A stretch of DNA of 64,000 bases from Chara braunii (GCA_003427395.1 BFEA01000004.1:8630983-8694982), one strand, 5' to 3'; numbered from the stretch's first letter, positions 22,309 to 34,213 are shown. Notes: generated by a model from the letters alone, not told the origin. A program made the numbers and translations.

Positions 22309-23317
22309 TGAAACGGTTTTCACCTTTATGGTAGCAGTTCCCGTTCCCAGGGCTCGATCCCCGGATCTCGCCCTTACCGATGTACAGTGTTAGTTGCTTG
22401 TGTGTGTTTGAACCCACGACCTGTGGCTTGGTAGTCACCTGTTGTCTGTCGCAGGTTAGTGTAGGCGTCGGGTCTCGAACTGTAGATCTGTCGGTCAGGA
22501 GTCTTAGTAGGGGTAGGAGTCATAACTGCTACAGTATTGAAAGGTCAAGTCATAGCTGCTACAGTACCGAAGGGTCAAGTCTACGGACTTCGGAAGGTCC
22601 AGAAGTGACCCTTCGTGTGGCCTTAGGCTAAGGTCTGTAGGCAAGTGGGCAAGTGGGCAAGTGGTTAGTCCAACCTCGCCTACCTTCTTCACCCGAATAG
22701 AACACCCAGTCATTATAGCTGTATTTGATGCACCTTTCAGTCCAGATACGGCCATAATTACCGGGTGTTCTATTCGGGTGAAGACAGTAGTCAGCGGTAC
22801 CCAGTCCCAGTCACACTTTGTCCAGTCAGCAAGTACCATGTGGAACTGTGTGCACCCTGGGCCCGGTGGAGAGGGGCAGACCAGCAACCAACCGAAGTAT
22901 AAATCAAGAGGCAGCTTCATTCTGCCTGTGAGCTGTGCGGAAGCACTGCCTGATTGTGCAAGGAGGTCTGCAGGTGCCCGAAGGAGAAGTGGGCTGCGAG
23001 GAAGACGAAGCGGCCATAGCGGCCATAGGTAAGAGACAGGCTGTAGCATGTAGGGGTGAGAGTGTTGTGTGAAGTGTGTGTGTGCGTGGGACATCCAGGG
23101 AGATCCACAGTAGCATGTGTGTGAACAGTTGCTGGGAGTACAGTGTCGGCTGGGTGTTGTGTGGGCGCACAGGCGCCATAGCCATCAGGAGCAAGTTGAA
23201 ATCTGAACCGTGTTCTTGGCCTCTATATCTCTGAGCTTTGTGTGGGCTCGTGGCGCCATTGTGATTGCCATCTGTTTTCAGGCATGCTGAGTAAGGAAGA
23301 AGACGAGTCTGGTTGCA
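22309..23317 (+). repeat. gypsy-A 5' LTR
   Basis: Starts TGAAACGGTTTTCACC and ends GTCTGGTTGCA, matching 30,505-31,394 closely along its length. It is longer than its partner because it holds a 105-bp MITE at 22,683-22,787, an extra 25 or so bases near 22,467-22,490 and a short internal duplication near 22,515-22,580. A TATA box TATAAATC lies at 22,899-22,906. The primer site follows three bases after the end. Confidence 0.9.
22683..22787. mobile_element. 105-bp MITE (TA target site), copy 1
   Basis: The terminal inverted repeat includes CTTCACCCGAATAGAACACC at both ends. The element is bracketed by TA. The partner LTR at about 30,812 shows the empty site with a single TA, so insertion limits and the TA duplication are seen directly. 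A second copy of identical length lies at 37,714-37,818. The TA duplication suggests mobilisation by a Tc1/mariner-type transposase; none is encoded here. Confidence 0.9.
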
Positions 23318-23319
23318 AT

Positions 23320-23331
23320 TGGTATCAGAGC
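23320..23331 (+). promoter_or_regulatory. gypsy-A primer binding site (tRNA-iMet)
   Basis: TGGTATCAGAGC is complementary to the 3' end of plant initiator tRNA-Met with its CCA. It lies two bases downstream of the LTR end and would prime minus-strand DNA synthesis. Confidence 0.85.
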
Positions 23332-23544
23332 TGGTTCCCGCTGTTCCAAATCACTATCGTTGTCATCGGTAAGGAGGAGGAGAGGCGCCAGCTGGGCGCC
23401 ACATCAGCAGCTGGGCCAAAGCGTAAGTAGGAGAGGCGCCAGCTGGGCGCCACGTCAGCATCCGCCATAGAAGAAGAAGGAGCCGCCATAGCTGCGGCGC
23501 TGTAGGAGGACGCCGCGCACCTGCACAGACGACGACAAGGAAGA

Positions 23545-23602
<58 letters not shown>

Positions 23603-24741
23603 NNNNNNNNNNNNNNNNNNNNNNNNNNNNNNNNNNNNNNNNNNNNNNNNNNNNNNNNNNNNNNNNNNNNNNNNNNNNNNNNNNNNNNNNNNNNNNNNNN
23701 NNNNNNNNNNNNNNNNNNNNNNNNNNNNNNNNNNNNNNNNNNNNNNNNNNNNNNNNNNNNNNNNNNNNNNNNNNNNNNNNNNNNNNNNNNNNNNNNNNNN
23801 NNNNNNNNNNNNNNNNNNNNNNNNNNNNNNNNNNNNNNNNNAATACAAGATTGGTTGTTGTGGCTCAAGGAGGAAAGTGGAGGCCATTGCCGCCGAGCTC
23901 AGATACGGAGAGGGAGACGAAGGAAGGGACCGGAAGTGAGAAAGAAGACGAAGTGAGGACGAAAGAAAGTGAAGGAGGAAGGAGAGACGAAGGAGGATAG
24001 AGAAGCCATAGCCGGGGGTAGGAAGAAGAGAGAAGGGATTAGAAAGAGGAGGAGGAAGGTGAAGGTTGGTGAAGGAGAAGGGGTTGGCAGCCATAGCCGA
24101 GCTTGTTGCGTTGACCGACGTTGACCAAGGAGGTTGAGCAGCATTGACTAAGGCATTGACCGGCGTTGACCGAGGTGGTTACAGGCGTTGACCACAGCAT
24201 TGACCGAGATATTGACCAAGCTGGAGTTGGTATAATCTCGCCAAGCCTTCAACCTATCCCCTTGCCCTATGGATGTGCACTCACCCCATGGTACGTGCTA
24301 AGTCTGTTAGTCTCTTCTTGTCTAGGTGATAGGACTCCGTGTATGAGGTCATAGAGATGCATTGACCAAACCCACACGGGCTGAGTAGGGTTGCCGTCCA
24401 TATCTAACAACAGACACGTCCCGGAGGACTAACCCTCCCAAGGACCGGTACAGACGGGCGGGCTGCTCAGTGTGACATGGTTGGGCCAAAATCCGAGTTG
24501 TGGGCTGCACAACGAGCTGTCTAAGTCTTGAAAGGACTTGCTGATCACGTCGTCCTGTTTGCCACGTTAAAGAATTCCTGAGGAGTTACGGGGGATCTCC
24601 TTAAATGCCTCCTGATCAACAGTGAAGTCTTGTAGTGACAACCTTAGTAGTAGGTCTAGGCTAGACCCCATAGTTGACATGATCCCAAAAGGGTTTTGTG
24701 GTCCTTATAGAGTCAACCAATCAGTCTGTGGGTAGGTCCAA
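23332..24741 (+). other. gypsy-A leader with (GA)n tract and assembly gap
   Basis: Includes two GGCGCCAGCTGGGCGCCAC repeats (about 23,384 and 23,434), (GA)n at 23,551-23,602, an N gap at 23,603-23,841, and several TTGACC phrases near 24,110-24,215. No coding character is seen. Confidence 0.6.
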
Positions 24742-26394
24742 GTGGTGAGGAGTGGGACAGTCACTTGTCGTGCACCAACCACCATGGATGACGACCCCAT
24801 GTACTCCTTGACCGTGGGGTTCTCCCTGTGGGGAACCCTCTGGCGCCTCCTGTTTCCGCTTGGCTTTTGGCACGCATTTTCGTGTAGAGTTCTGACAAGG
24901 GGTGGTACAAGGAGCACTCCTTGTACGAAGGAGGAGGTGGAGGAGGCCACGAGAATTCTGGCAGAGCAGAACGCCAGAAAAGAGAAAAAGGAGTTGGAGA
25001 AAAAGGCGAAGAAGGTGGCACTCTTGGCAGAGAAGGCCAAAAAGGAAAAAAAATTGGAGGAATTGAAGAGGCTGCAGAAGGAGAAAGAGGAAGTTGCGGC
25101 CTTAGTGGATGAAGAAGAAGAAGAAGAAGAAGAAGAAGATAGAAGAAGGCACTTCCCTGAAGATGCATAGGAGGAGACAGGAGAGGGGAATCCAGTGGCA
25201 TGAAGGAAGGGGACAAGAGGCTGGAAAAGATGGTGACAGAGTGGGTAGCTAATTTGTCATTGGGGGAAGAAGAAGAAGCTATGTTGTATGTCCCTTAGGA
25301 AGAGAAGAGGCGGTGATCAAGGAGATACAGGCGGAAAGGGACCCCTTGCAGCGCCAGGCGTTAGAGGATGAAAAGAAGATGGAGTGGAGGTTGTGCCTCA
25401 CAAGTGAGAGGAGGAGACGATTAGAGGCGGCGTCTGTGATAGACGAGTTGGCAGCAGCAGGGGAGCAACATGCTCGGTTGGCCGTGCAAGTAGATCTTCA
25501 AAACAAAGTGGAGATCATAGGCAAGAACGTGGAAGTAATGTTGAGGGCACAACAAGAGCAGATGTGTTGCCTGAGGGGCCACGATATCACACTACAGTCC
25601 ATACGCATGTGATTTAGAGATTTTGCACATGATATGATGCTGCGTGTGAGCACAGAAGTACAGGCGCGATTAGACAATACAGAGAAATTATGCACAGGCG
25701 CCATAGAAGTTGCTAAGGTAGCGGCCCCAAAGGAGGAGGAAGCACGCCCCCGTAGAGAACGCTTAAAGGTGAATTTCCCTGATTCCTACAATGGGAAAAA
25801 GGGAGAGAACTTCGATAATTGGGAGGCAAATATAAATTCTTATGTGGACCTCCAGGATATCATCCCCGAGGAACAAGTCCTCGTTACCTTTCTTGCCCTC
25901 AGAGACGAGGCATCAAGCTTCGCCAAATCGTTAGCCTGCGCCGCCAAGTGTGACAATGACATGGTAGCATACTCCATGATCACACCCGTGAGTGAGTTTC
26001 TGAAAGCACTTCGCGAGCGATTTGCAGACGTCACTAGGGGCCTCAAGGCCTCTGACAAACTGCAAACTAGCCACTCTCGACCGCGGAAGAGTGCGAGGGC
26101 ACTCAAAGGCGCCATGGACGAACTTGTCGCCGTCCCTGACCATGGGGTCACTGAGCCCCAACTGGTCCAGTTGTTCTTTCGTGCCATGCCCGAAAGTCTG
26201 CACGGGCACTTCTTTGACAAGAAGCAACAACCCAACATGACTTACGATCAGTTGAGGAGGGAAGTAGTTGCTTACGAGGCCCAGTCTACGCCAATAAGCA
26301 CTTTCTGGCACAAGGACCTCGATACAGGGAAAAAGTGGAAGGGCCATACCATCTCAGGCCAAGTTAGGGCCAAGGACCATCTGATCCTTACATA
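24742..26394 (+). pseudogene. gypsy-A gag
   Basis: 24,742-25,170 encodes a Lys/Glu-rich coiled coil ending in a run of nine Glu. 25,313-25,612 continues as coiled coil. 25,634-26,395 carries a capsid-like gag segment with VNFPDSYNGKKGENFDNWE, FLKALRERFADV and PESLHGHFFDKKQQ. Stops separate the three frames. Gag proteins form the retrotransposon particle. A knuckle-like CIYCGDPGHIVKYW at 26,749-26,790 has Trp in place of the last Cys. Confidence 0.7.
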
Positions 26395-26879
26395 AGATGA
26401 AGATGGTATGGAAGAGGTCTCATATAGTGAGATAGAGTGGGGCCTCGATGAGGAGGACAGTAGCACTGCCCAAGGGAGTACCTATGCTGCTGTTGCGGCC
26501 GGAGGGATTTCGTAAGGCAGAGGAAGAAGCTAGGCCTCTGGTGGTCGAGGACAGGGCGACCATGGGGTTGGTGGTAGAGGTAACTGCCAAGAGGGAGGAA
26601 GGGGTCAAGGTCCCCCGCAAACCGTCCTCGTGGCAATCGATCACCATATAAGAAGGGTGAATGGCACCCTGGTCTGCCTTAGGGCAGGCCTTGGGAATCG
26701 CTGGGCATGAAACAAATTATTTGGCAGAGGAGAATAAATGAGGGTTAGTGCATTTACTGCGGTGACCCGGGGCACATCGTCAAATATTGGCCCAAGTATA
26801 GAGATGCCCGACGAGTTGTTGCAGAGGCAAGAAAAGGTAACCGTCGGTAAGGGTAACACTGCCCTTACCCCTAGACCAT

Positions 26880-27431
26880 GTGGAGAAGAGTGCGCGCACC
26901 ACAGAGAAACTCCCAACCCACATGTGTCTATGGCAGAGGTTGCTGGCCAGCCTAGTTAGTTTTCCAGAAACTGCTTGTGTTAGAGTCTCTCTAGGAGCTT
27001 CCCTCACAAACTTGGTAGAAGAGTTAAAAGAGAGGATGCCAGTCTGGGCCAAGATGAAGAAGGATGGAAAAGGACAACTATTGCTAGTAGATGTAAAGGT
27101 CTTTAGAGGCAGAATAGGGGCCCTAATAGATAGTGAGGCCACCCGCAGTTATATCAGTCGTAAAGCATTGCAGAAGCTGCAACTGAGTCTGAAAGTCCAA
27201 AATCTAAAAGAACATATAATCATTATCCTCACAGACAATCACACTATGCGAATCGAGGAATACGTCGCGAGAGTCGAGGCGTACTTTCGCCTAGAGAAAG
27301 ATGAGAAGGTTGAGAGAGTTCTCCATTCCCTGACTGTCCTCGTAGAAGACAACCTCCCATTCGACATGGTCCTAAGTATGGACTGGGGAGAGGCAGAAGG
27401 AGCCACACTGCAATTGAGAGAGCATGTGTAG
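26880..27431 (+). pseudogene. gypsy-A aspartic protease region
   Basis: A 183-codon frame holds the retropepsin active-site region as ALIDSEATRSYIS near residue 80, where an active enzyme has D-S/T-G; the Gly is Glu here. Downstream FDMVLSMDWG matches the second conserved part (normally LGMDWL). The frame ends at TAG just before the reverse transcriptase frame, which overlaps it by 8 bases in another register. Substitution of the catalytic Gly suggests that protease activity is lost. Confidence 0.75.
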
Positions 27432-28980
27432 GTTTCCTAGTCCTTCAGGCGACGTCAAGATGGTTCGCCTGTTTCATGTGTCAGGAGTAGATAACCCGCT
27501 AGCACATTGTTGTCTCAGTGTTCCCGCGTTCGCGCGTCTAGTGAAGAAGGAGCAAGTAGAAGAGCAGGTTTTTGTGACCTATGTTAGACCAATCACTGGG
27601 CCTAAGGAAGAGGAACCTACCAACCCGAGTATTGCCAAGTTGTTGGGGGAGTACGTGGATCTGTCAGAGTCTCCTTCAAGAGTAGTTCCGCGTCCCATCC
27701 AACATCGCATTGAGATAGAGCCTGGCAGTAACACTCCCAAGGGAGCAGTGTATAGGATGTCTCCCAAGGAGTTGGAGGAGTTACACAGGCAGTTAGACGA
27801 GCTCCTCGAAAAGGGGTGGATTAGGCCCATTTCATCTCCATTTGGAGCATATGTTCTCTTCGTCCCCAAGAAAGAGGTAGAGCTTAGAATGTGCATTGAC
27901 TATAGGGGTCTCAATGTCGTTACAACGAAAAATGCAGAACCACTGCCCCTTATAGATGATCTTTTGGATCGGGTGCATGAGTGCAAGTACTTCTCTATGA
28001 CAGATTTGAAGTCAAGGTACCACCCGATAGAGGTCCACCTTGATGACCAGTATAAAACGGCGTCCAGGACTAGATATGGGCATTATGAGTTTATAGTGAT
28101 GCCCTTTGGACTAACCAACGCACCGATGACGTTTCAGCGTTGTATGAATGATCTGCTTAGACCATGGTTAGATAGATTTGTGGTTGTTTACTTAGATGAC
28201 ATTCTAGTTCTTAGCAAGACCCTCCAAAAGCACGAGGCTCATCTGAGGCAGGTTTTGGAAAAGCTGAGGGAAGCTAACTTCAAGATCAATGCAAAGAAGT
28301 GTGATTGGGCCAAGACTCAAGTTCTGTACTTGGGCCACGTCTTAGATGGAGATGGCATAAAACTTGAGGACAGTAAGATTGTAGCGATTAGAGATTGGCC
28401 AACCCCGCGTACACTTACAAAGTTGAGATTGTTCCTAGGATTGGCAAATTACTACAGGATGTTCGTGAGGAACTTCTGCTCAATCGTTATGCCCCTTCGC
28501 AGATTGCTCAAGAAGGAGGCAATCTGGAAATGGGACCAAGATTGTACATCGGTCCTAAAGAAGTTGAAGCGGGCCTTAATAGAGTACCCAATCCTCAAGG
28601 TAACCAATCCCTCCTTGCCTTTTGTTGTCACCACTGATGCTAATCAGTATGGAATAGGTGTTGTTCTACAGCAAGATGATGGCAATGGGTATAGACCCGT
28701 AGAGTTCATGTCCGCTAGGATGCCTTCAGAGAAGGTAGCACATCAACCTATGAGAGGGAACTCTACGCTCTCAGGCAAGCGTTCGACCACTGGAAACACT
28801 ACTTGCTTAGGAGGCACTTCAAAATCTACTCAGACCATGAGACATTGCGGTGGCTGAAAACTCGGGCAAAGATGACACCTAAGCTTACTAGGTGGGCTGC
28901 AGAAATAGACCAATTCGACTTTAGAGCTTGAACCTGTCAAGGGGAAATACAATGTAGTTGCGGACGCTCTAAGTAGGAGA
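27424..28980 (+). pseudogene. gypsy-A reverse transcriptase and RNase H
   Basis: An open frame of 477 codons (27,424-28,857) holds [31 protein letters not shown], the palm motif VVYLDDILVLS (about residue 255), YLGHVLDGDGIK, and RNase H starting TTDANQYGIGVVLQQ near 400. A frame change near 28,740 moves RNase H (NSTLSGKRS replaces the ELYAL motif). The remainder, including VVADALSRRADY, continues in other frames to about 28,985. The palm is intact, but the polyprotein is broken. Confidence 0.85.
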
Positions 28981-29903
28981 GCAGACTACGTTGGAGCGAT
29001 AGTACATTATCTGGACATAGGAAGACCTGCAGCAAGAGGTCAAGGATGTGTATGCGCATGACCCTATCTATAGTGACCTCCTCAAAAGAGTAAAGGAGGC
29101 CCCAAAACCTGAGCCCCATTACCGCACTATGGACGGGTTACTATTTGAGAAGACTAATGTAGTGGATAGACTGTGCATTTGAAGAGATCTGTAGCCTGAG
29201 CCTAGGGGAATGCCACGACATAGAGGGACAATTCGGTTGGCAAAAGACGTTAGCCAACCTTATTCTTACGTGTACGTGGCCTGGCATGAAGGCTGACTGC
29301 ATAGAGTACATACGCAGTTGTAAGGTGTGCCAGAAAACAAAACCACTACGCGAGCCCCTCTAGGTCTTCTCAGACCCTTACCTATTCCCTCAAGACCCGG
29401 AGATTTTGTATCCATTGATTTCATGGATGTTGGGGTTCAAAGTAGGCATGGCAAAAGCCAAGTCATGGTTGTAGTCGATAGGTTTAGCAAATATGCAATT
29501 TTTATTCCTTTGCCTTGCACGTACCGACTTAGTAATAGAAAAGTTCTTTGATCATTGGGTTAATGAGCATGGTCTACCGCTATCCATAGTTAGTGACAAA
29601 GATACCAGGTTCCCCAGTCAGAACTGGCAGGAACTGATGAGGGTCTACGGCTCTAAGTTGCTGATGTCGTCGGACCGTCATCCAAGAACTGACGGTCAGA
29701 CTGAACAAATGAACAAACTCCTGCAACAAGTTCTTAGAATGTACATTAGGCCCAATCAAGTTAACTGGGACAAGATGCTCCCAAAGGTAGCCAGCGCGTA
29801 CAACAACAACGTTCACCTAGCAACCTGTCACACTCCCAATGAGTTACACAAGTCCTTTAAAGCCCGCAGACCATTTGAGGGACCGAATCGGGACCAAATT
29901 TAG
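28981..29903 (+). pseudogene. gypsy-A integrase
   Basis: The zinc-binding N-terminus near 29,211 reads HDIEGQFGW with Gln where the second His is expected, followed by CKVCQKTK. The catalytic core shows SIDFMDVG (about 29,413), SDKDTRFPSQNW (about 29,592) and HPRTDGQTEQMN (about 29,678), so D, D and E are present. A frame break occurs near 29,530 and a stop at 29,901. Integrase inserts the DNA copy; loss of a zinc ligand and the breaks make this copy non-functional. Confidence 0.8.
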
Positions 29904-29989
29904 AAGCTACCACCCGGTACTAGGGAGTTGTGTTACAGCATGAGAAAGAGATTGCCACAGTAGTCGAGAACCTCAGGAAGGCCCAACAT

Positions 29990-30493
29990 AAGATGATAGA
30001 ACAGGCTAATAAAGACTGACCCCCATCACAGTTTCAAGTAGGTGACTTACTCTCGGTCAAGTCCAAAGAGTGTGTCCCTGAGGAAAACATCTCGCAGAAG
30101 CTGTTGCCTGCGTATAGAGGACCGTGGCCAGTCTTAGAAGTCGTGGGTGGAGATGGTGGGCCGTCCTACACCATAGAGATTCCAACACACCTCCACACAC
30201 ACCTAGTTTTTCATGCGTCGAAGTTGTTGCCTTGCACTACGAGTCAGCAATTCCCGTCAAGGAGGTCCATGATCCCTCCCGATATGGACGAAAGGTACGA
30301 CATTGATCACATAGTAAATGAAGATGTGTTCAAAACAGGAGGTAGAGGTCATCCGCAGAAACAGTACAAAGTCAGATTTTCTTACCAGGAACCGGAAGAC
30401 GACCGCTGGTTTACCCGAACAGTTCTAGAGACTGCTCCTGATGTAATCTGTGCCTACGAAAGAGCTAAGAAATGTAAAGGACCTCGAATTTAG
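29990..30493 (+). pseudogene. gypsy-A integrase C-terminus with chromodomain-like end
   Basis: The frame starting at 30,104 has a GPWPVLEVV-type segment and HLVFHASKLLP, then a chromodomain-like segment with QYKVRFSYQEPEDDRWFTR, ending in TAG at 30,491-30,493. Such ends occur in chromoviruses and are thought to guide integration to particular chromatin. Stop codons just upstream (near 30,018) separate it from the catalytic core. Confidence 0.75.
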
Positions 30494-30504
30494 GCCGGCG
30501 GGAG

Positions 30505-31394
30505 TGAAACGGTTTTCACCTTTATGGTAGCAGTTCCCGTTCCCAGGGCTTGATCCCCGGATCTCACCCTTACCCATGTACAGTGTTAGTTGCCTGTGTG
30601 TGTTTGAACCCGCGAACTGTGGCTTGGTAGTCGCCTGTTGTCTGTCACAGGTTAGTGTCGGTCAGGAGTCTTAGTAGGGTTAGGAGTCGTAGCTGCTACA
30701 GTACCGAAAGGTCAAGTCTACGAACTTCCGGAAGGTCTGGAAGCGACCCTTCGTGTGGTCTTAGGCTAAGGTCTGTAGGCAAGTGGGCAAGTGGTTAGTC
30801 CAACCTCGCCTAGTCAGCGGTACCCAGTCCCAGTCACACTTTGTCCAGTCAGCAAGTACCATGTGGGACTGTGTGCACCCTGGGCCCGGTGGAAAGGGGC
30901 AGACCAGCAACCAACCGAAGTATAAATCAAGAGGCAGCGTCCAGTCATTCATTCATTCTGCCTGTGAGTCGTGAGGAAGCGCTGCCTGAGCGTCTTGTGC
31001 AAGGAGGTCTGCAGGTGCCCGAAGGAGAAGTGGGCTGCGAGGACGACGAAGCGGCCATAGCTGCTAGCAGCTAGGAGGTAGAAGGCAGCCATAGCTGCCA
31101 TAGGTTAGAGATAGGCTGTAGCGTGTAGGGGTGAGAGTGTTGTGTGAAGTGTCTGTGTGTGTGTGTGACATCCAGGGACATCCAGAGTAGTGTGCGTGTG
31201 AACAGTTGCTGGGAATACAGTGTCGGCTGGGTGTTGTGTGGGCGCACAGGCGCCATAGCCATCAGGAGCAAGTTGAAATCTGAACTGTGTTCTTGGCCTC
31301 AATATCTCTGAGCTTTGTGTGGGCGCCTGGCGCCAGTGTGATTGCCATCTGTTTTCATGCATGCTGAGTAACGAAGAAGACGAGTCTGGTTGCA
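30505..31394 (+). repeat. gypsy-A 3' LTR
   Basis: Starts TGAAACGG after a purine-rich GGCCGGCGGGAG and ends GTCTGGTTGCA, followed by ACAG. It is 890 bp, without the MITE. TATAAATC is at 30,921-30,928. It differs from the 5' LTR by scattered substitutions and small indels, so the insertion is not brand new. Confidence 0.9.
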
Positions 31395-31398
31395 ACAG

Positions 31399-31534
31399 TT
31401 TCCGTGCAAAGTTCAGTGAAAATTTCAGAAACAAACTATATGGGCCCATAGTGCAAACATTAAAAAAAAAAGGAACTCTCGAAGTCAAAATGAAGCGCTC
31501 AACGAATCCAACAATACGCCAACTTTTTCATTAG
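31399..31534 (+). mobile_element. LINE-C, right part
   Basis: Directly after the gypsy-A target duplication, the frame FRAKFSENFRNKLYG continues the C-terminal end of LINE ORF2 (compare LINE-A ILTKFQNKVLASGK) and stops at 31,532-31,534. No family 3' end or J-type junction follows, so the LINE-C 3' UTR is lost or diverged. Confidence 0.5.
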
Positions 31535-31923
31535 TGATCCAAACATGTCAAAACTGGACACATGACGTACCCTAAAGCACCTACACATCAGACAAAACGA
31601 AAAACAAGAAAAAAAAGCAAAAAATCAGGGCAATATGACAGTTTCAGATAGGACGATTGTCACGCCTCTGGGGTAGGATGAGATCTTGATCATCCACCCA
31701 AATGTCACCGTAGTGCAGCCCCCTAGCCAAGGGGGGGTCTTCAAGTCACTCAGCAAGCTGCCACGTGGCACTGCAGATGGCCATGTGTGCAGGCAGCAGC
31801 AGCCACGGGGCGGGCGGGGGGGGGAGGCGAGTAACACCCGCTGCTGCCAGGGAGGAGAAAATAGTCGATGTGACACTCTTGAACAACGTGCCACACACTC
31901 ACCTCATGCTTTGATAGTGGCCA
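31535..31923. other. no clear feature; possibly degraded LINE-C 3' UTR
   Basis: A-rich to about 31,625, then mixed sequence with a G-rich stretch near 31,807-31,830. No exon or named repeat is seen. Confidence 0.3.
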
Positions 31924-31990
31924 GTGTGTTAGAGCACTAGCCACACGCGCATGAGCAGCAGCTGCCCAGGTTCAAACCCTCGCAACAGCA
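31924..31990 (+). repeat. tRNA-like segment, possible SINE head
   Basis: Contains an A-box-like TGTTAGAGCACTAGCC and a B-box GGTTCAAACCC (31,969-31,979) at tRNA-like spacing. No clear cloverleaf or 3' CCA context is visible, so a tRNA-derived SINE is more likely than a tRNA gene. Confidence 0.4.
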
Positions 31991-33185
31991 TGCATTCCAA
32001 ATCTTGACATAGACATATCTGGGAGTGGGTGGGGCACAATGCGTGTATGCGACGGCCTTGGCCTTGACGCCTGCATCACCGCTTCTCCTCTTTCCCGTTG
32101 TTTTTGCTCTGCACGCCCCGAAAAACCTCCAAATCCTGCTGTTCGGGATTACGCGCCAGGGGGTGCTGCTTGCTGCTTGCGGGACGGGATGGGAGATGGC
32201 GGAATGGAGAGAAGCAGCTCTGCCGTAGACTCGACATGCGCGTACCCACAGCTGTGCAAATGAAGAATGATCCCGAATACAGACTGCAGCTGGGGTATAC
32301 CCCAAGCGGACTGACATGACTGAACGGGACTGGTACCGGACTGGACTGGACTACATAGACACACGGCCTGTTTCTGCGCTCTCCCTGAGAACCCCAAATC
32401 CGGGCTCATTTCTGTTTTTGAGAGTTGGCTGTCAAGGGGGGGAAGGGGGGTATAAATTGGTTTTAAGGGGCTAAAGGGGTTTAAAGGGGGGTGGCTTAGT
32501 GTTATTCTGTTATTTTCTTTTTTATCTCCGATTCTGTGAGGAATTCTGATGTGACCCTCAGCCAAAAGTCGTTTGTATTGCAATTCTACACAACATATTA
32601 TTTCTTTCAAAATTCTTTGTTTTTTTTTTTTTGTTTTTTTTTACGCTGGGGCTGCACGGAACCCTACCCGGTGGTCATCCCCGGCTGGGCACCCATGCGT
32701 GTATCCGGGCATAAGTCGGGTGCCTGGGCGCCGGTGCCCGGGAAAACAGCCTAGAGTTTCAGTGCAGAATTCGGCGAAAATAAACACCCCCGGTTCACCA
32801 CATGTTAACACAAAAACGAATCCACAAGGCAGCAAAATGGAGGAAATCTTCAAGAAGTTCACCAAAAACAAACTAGACAGTGGAATCCAGGCACACTAGA
32901 AGGAGAAAGACTTGTACTTTAAAAAAGAATGGTTAACTCTACCAGTAACAACAGCCAAGAAACACCAAAAGGCTTAAACCACCAGTACATGGCCCCAGCC
33001 AAGTTGAGAATCTGACTGAGCCTCTCCTAAAATTGCTTGGGACAGGTCGTCTGAAGGGCCAGTACACCGTGGGGTGGCACTAGGCCCAGCCCTGAACAAA
33101 AAACAAGAATCTACCTGCCCCCAGGTGGGCCCTGTCCCAAGTCCCCTAACTTTCTGGAGAGCCTCATTCCAATTCTCTAGACGTA
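31991..33185. other. intron sequence with a poly(T)-headed insertion
   Basis: Mostly unique-looking. Poly(T) with a single G interruption at about 32,620-32,641 precedes a GC-rich block (GCTGGGGCTGCACGG to GCCCGGGAAAAC), which looks like the poly(A) end of a minus-strand retroposed element. 32,534-32,590 resembles 52,000-52,060. Confidence 0.35.
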
Positions 33186-33188
33186 CTC

Positions 33189-33285
33189 GTGGTTTAACTC
33201 AGTTGGTACACCCATGAACTGTTGAAATACAGACCCAAGTTCGAATCCAGATGCAATCAAATGAATGAACAGGGAAAAAAAAAAC
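33189..33285 (+). repeat. tRNA-derived SINE, copy 1
   Basis: GTGGTTTAACTCAGTTGG (A box) and AAGTTCGAATCC (B box) followed by AGATGCAATCAAATGAATGA and A10. The body GGTACACCCATGAACTG to AATACAGACCCAAG matches the copy at 39,563. Confidence 0.65.
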
Positions 33286-33800
33286 AAAAAGCCAACAGAC
33301 ACACACCAATCCAAATAGGCCATCGAGTCCACCCGAGGATCCCTCTAGAGGAGAGCCAGAATGTATGAAAAAAAAAAATGAAAAAAAAGGGATAGACAAA
33401 CTCAAAACCATCAAGCCACTTAGAAAACGAGTAACCGAACAAATGCTAACTATAAAAGAAGAACGGCAGACCCCCCCAACAGCGGTAGCGAACTGATTAA
33501 TCAGGGTCAAGCAAGGCTAGATGAGCAAGTGTAACCCCAGGTTCTGAACCAGGGGACTATCAGTCTTTTAGGAAAAGAGGCACTGAGCATATTCTAACTA
33601 TGATAGAGGTCATTTGCCAGTTCACTTCGGCAGGCTGAGGCGAAAGGCGCAGAAGATCAGTCTTCCTTTTCCAGGCAGACAAACAACTACAGACATAGCT
33701 AACGGTAAAATAAAGGGGATAAGAGTAAAGGATACGAGGAGCAAGTGCAAAAGTCAAGTAAGGACCTGACAGACAATCCTTTCAAAGGGAAGCACCATAC
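33286..33800. other. intron sequence, no clear feature
   Basis: A-rich stretches and a possible B-box-like AGGTTCTGAACC near 33,539. I cannot support more. Confidence 0.3.
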
Positions 33801-33804
33801 TTCC

Positions 33805-34018
33805 AAGCAGACGGACCGGACGAGCGTCCGGTCCGGTCCGCTTTGCCGCGTGCGGCACCTTCCCCCCGGACCAGATGGACCCGGACCGGACCGGACAGGG
33901 CCATTTTTTTATTTTTATTTTTTGGGGTGGGGCGTAACTGGTCGTCGGGCGCACATTCGTGCGCCGCGCGGGTCCGGTCCGGCGGTCTGCCGCACTTACG
34001 GAACCGCCCGGACGGCGT
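33805..34018. repeat. TCCGGA-rich repeat, copy 3
   Basis: GGACCGGACGAGCGTCCGGT and similar palindromic words flank a T-rich middle (33,904-33,924) and a second GTCCGGTCCGGCGG block. It lacks a recognisable GTAGCCATG end. Confidence 0.5.
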
Positions 34019-34116
34019 CCGCTTGCAAGTATGGGAAGCACTCAATGCTATCAGGATCACTTGGGATGTAGCAGCCATCCTATTGTTAAAAACAGGGGGA
34101 GAGCAGTGGTGAATCT

Positions 34117-34213
34117 TCCTTTGGGACATCCGTTAAAATTGGGAAGATACAGAAAAGGGTGATTAGCATGGCCCCCGCACAAGGATGACACGCATAAATC
34201 GAGAAATGGTTCC
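34117..34213 (+). ncRNA. U6 snRNA retrocopy, copy 3 (pseudogene)
   Basis: CCTTTGGGACATCCGTTAAA, then GATACAG with the ACAGAGA box altered to ACAGAAAAGGG, ATTAGCATGGCCC, GGATGACACGCATAAATCG and AATGGTTCC. The altered ACAGAGA box and the A-rich 3' tail mark it as a dead retrocopy. Confidence 0.8.

Noticed and set aside
22309-22375. GGCTCGATCCCCGG near the gypsy-A LTR start as a tRNA B box or tRNA gene
   Set aside because: No A box at the right distance and no cloverleaf; it is simply part of both LTRs.
24742-25170. Independent host coiled-coil gene on the plus strand
   Set aside because: It lies between the gypsy-A primer site and gag, and is best read as part of that element's gag.
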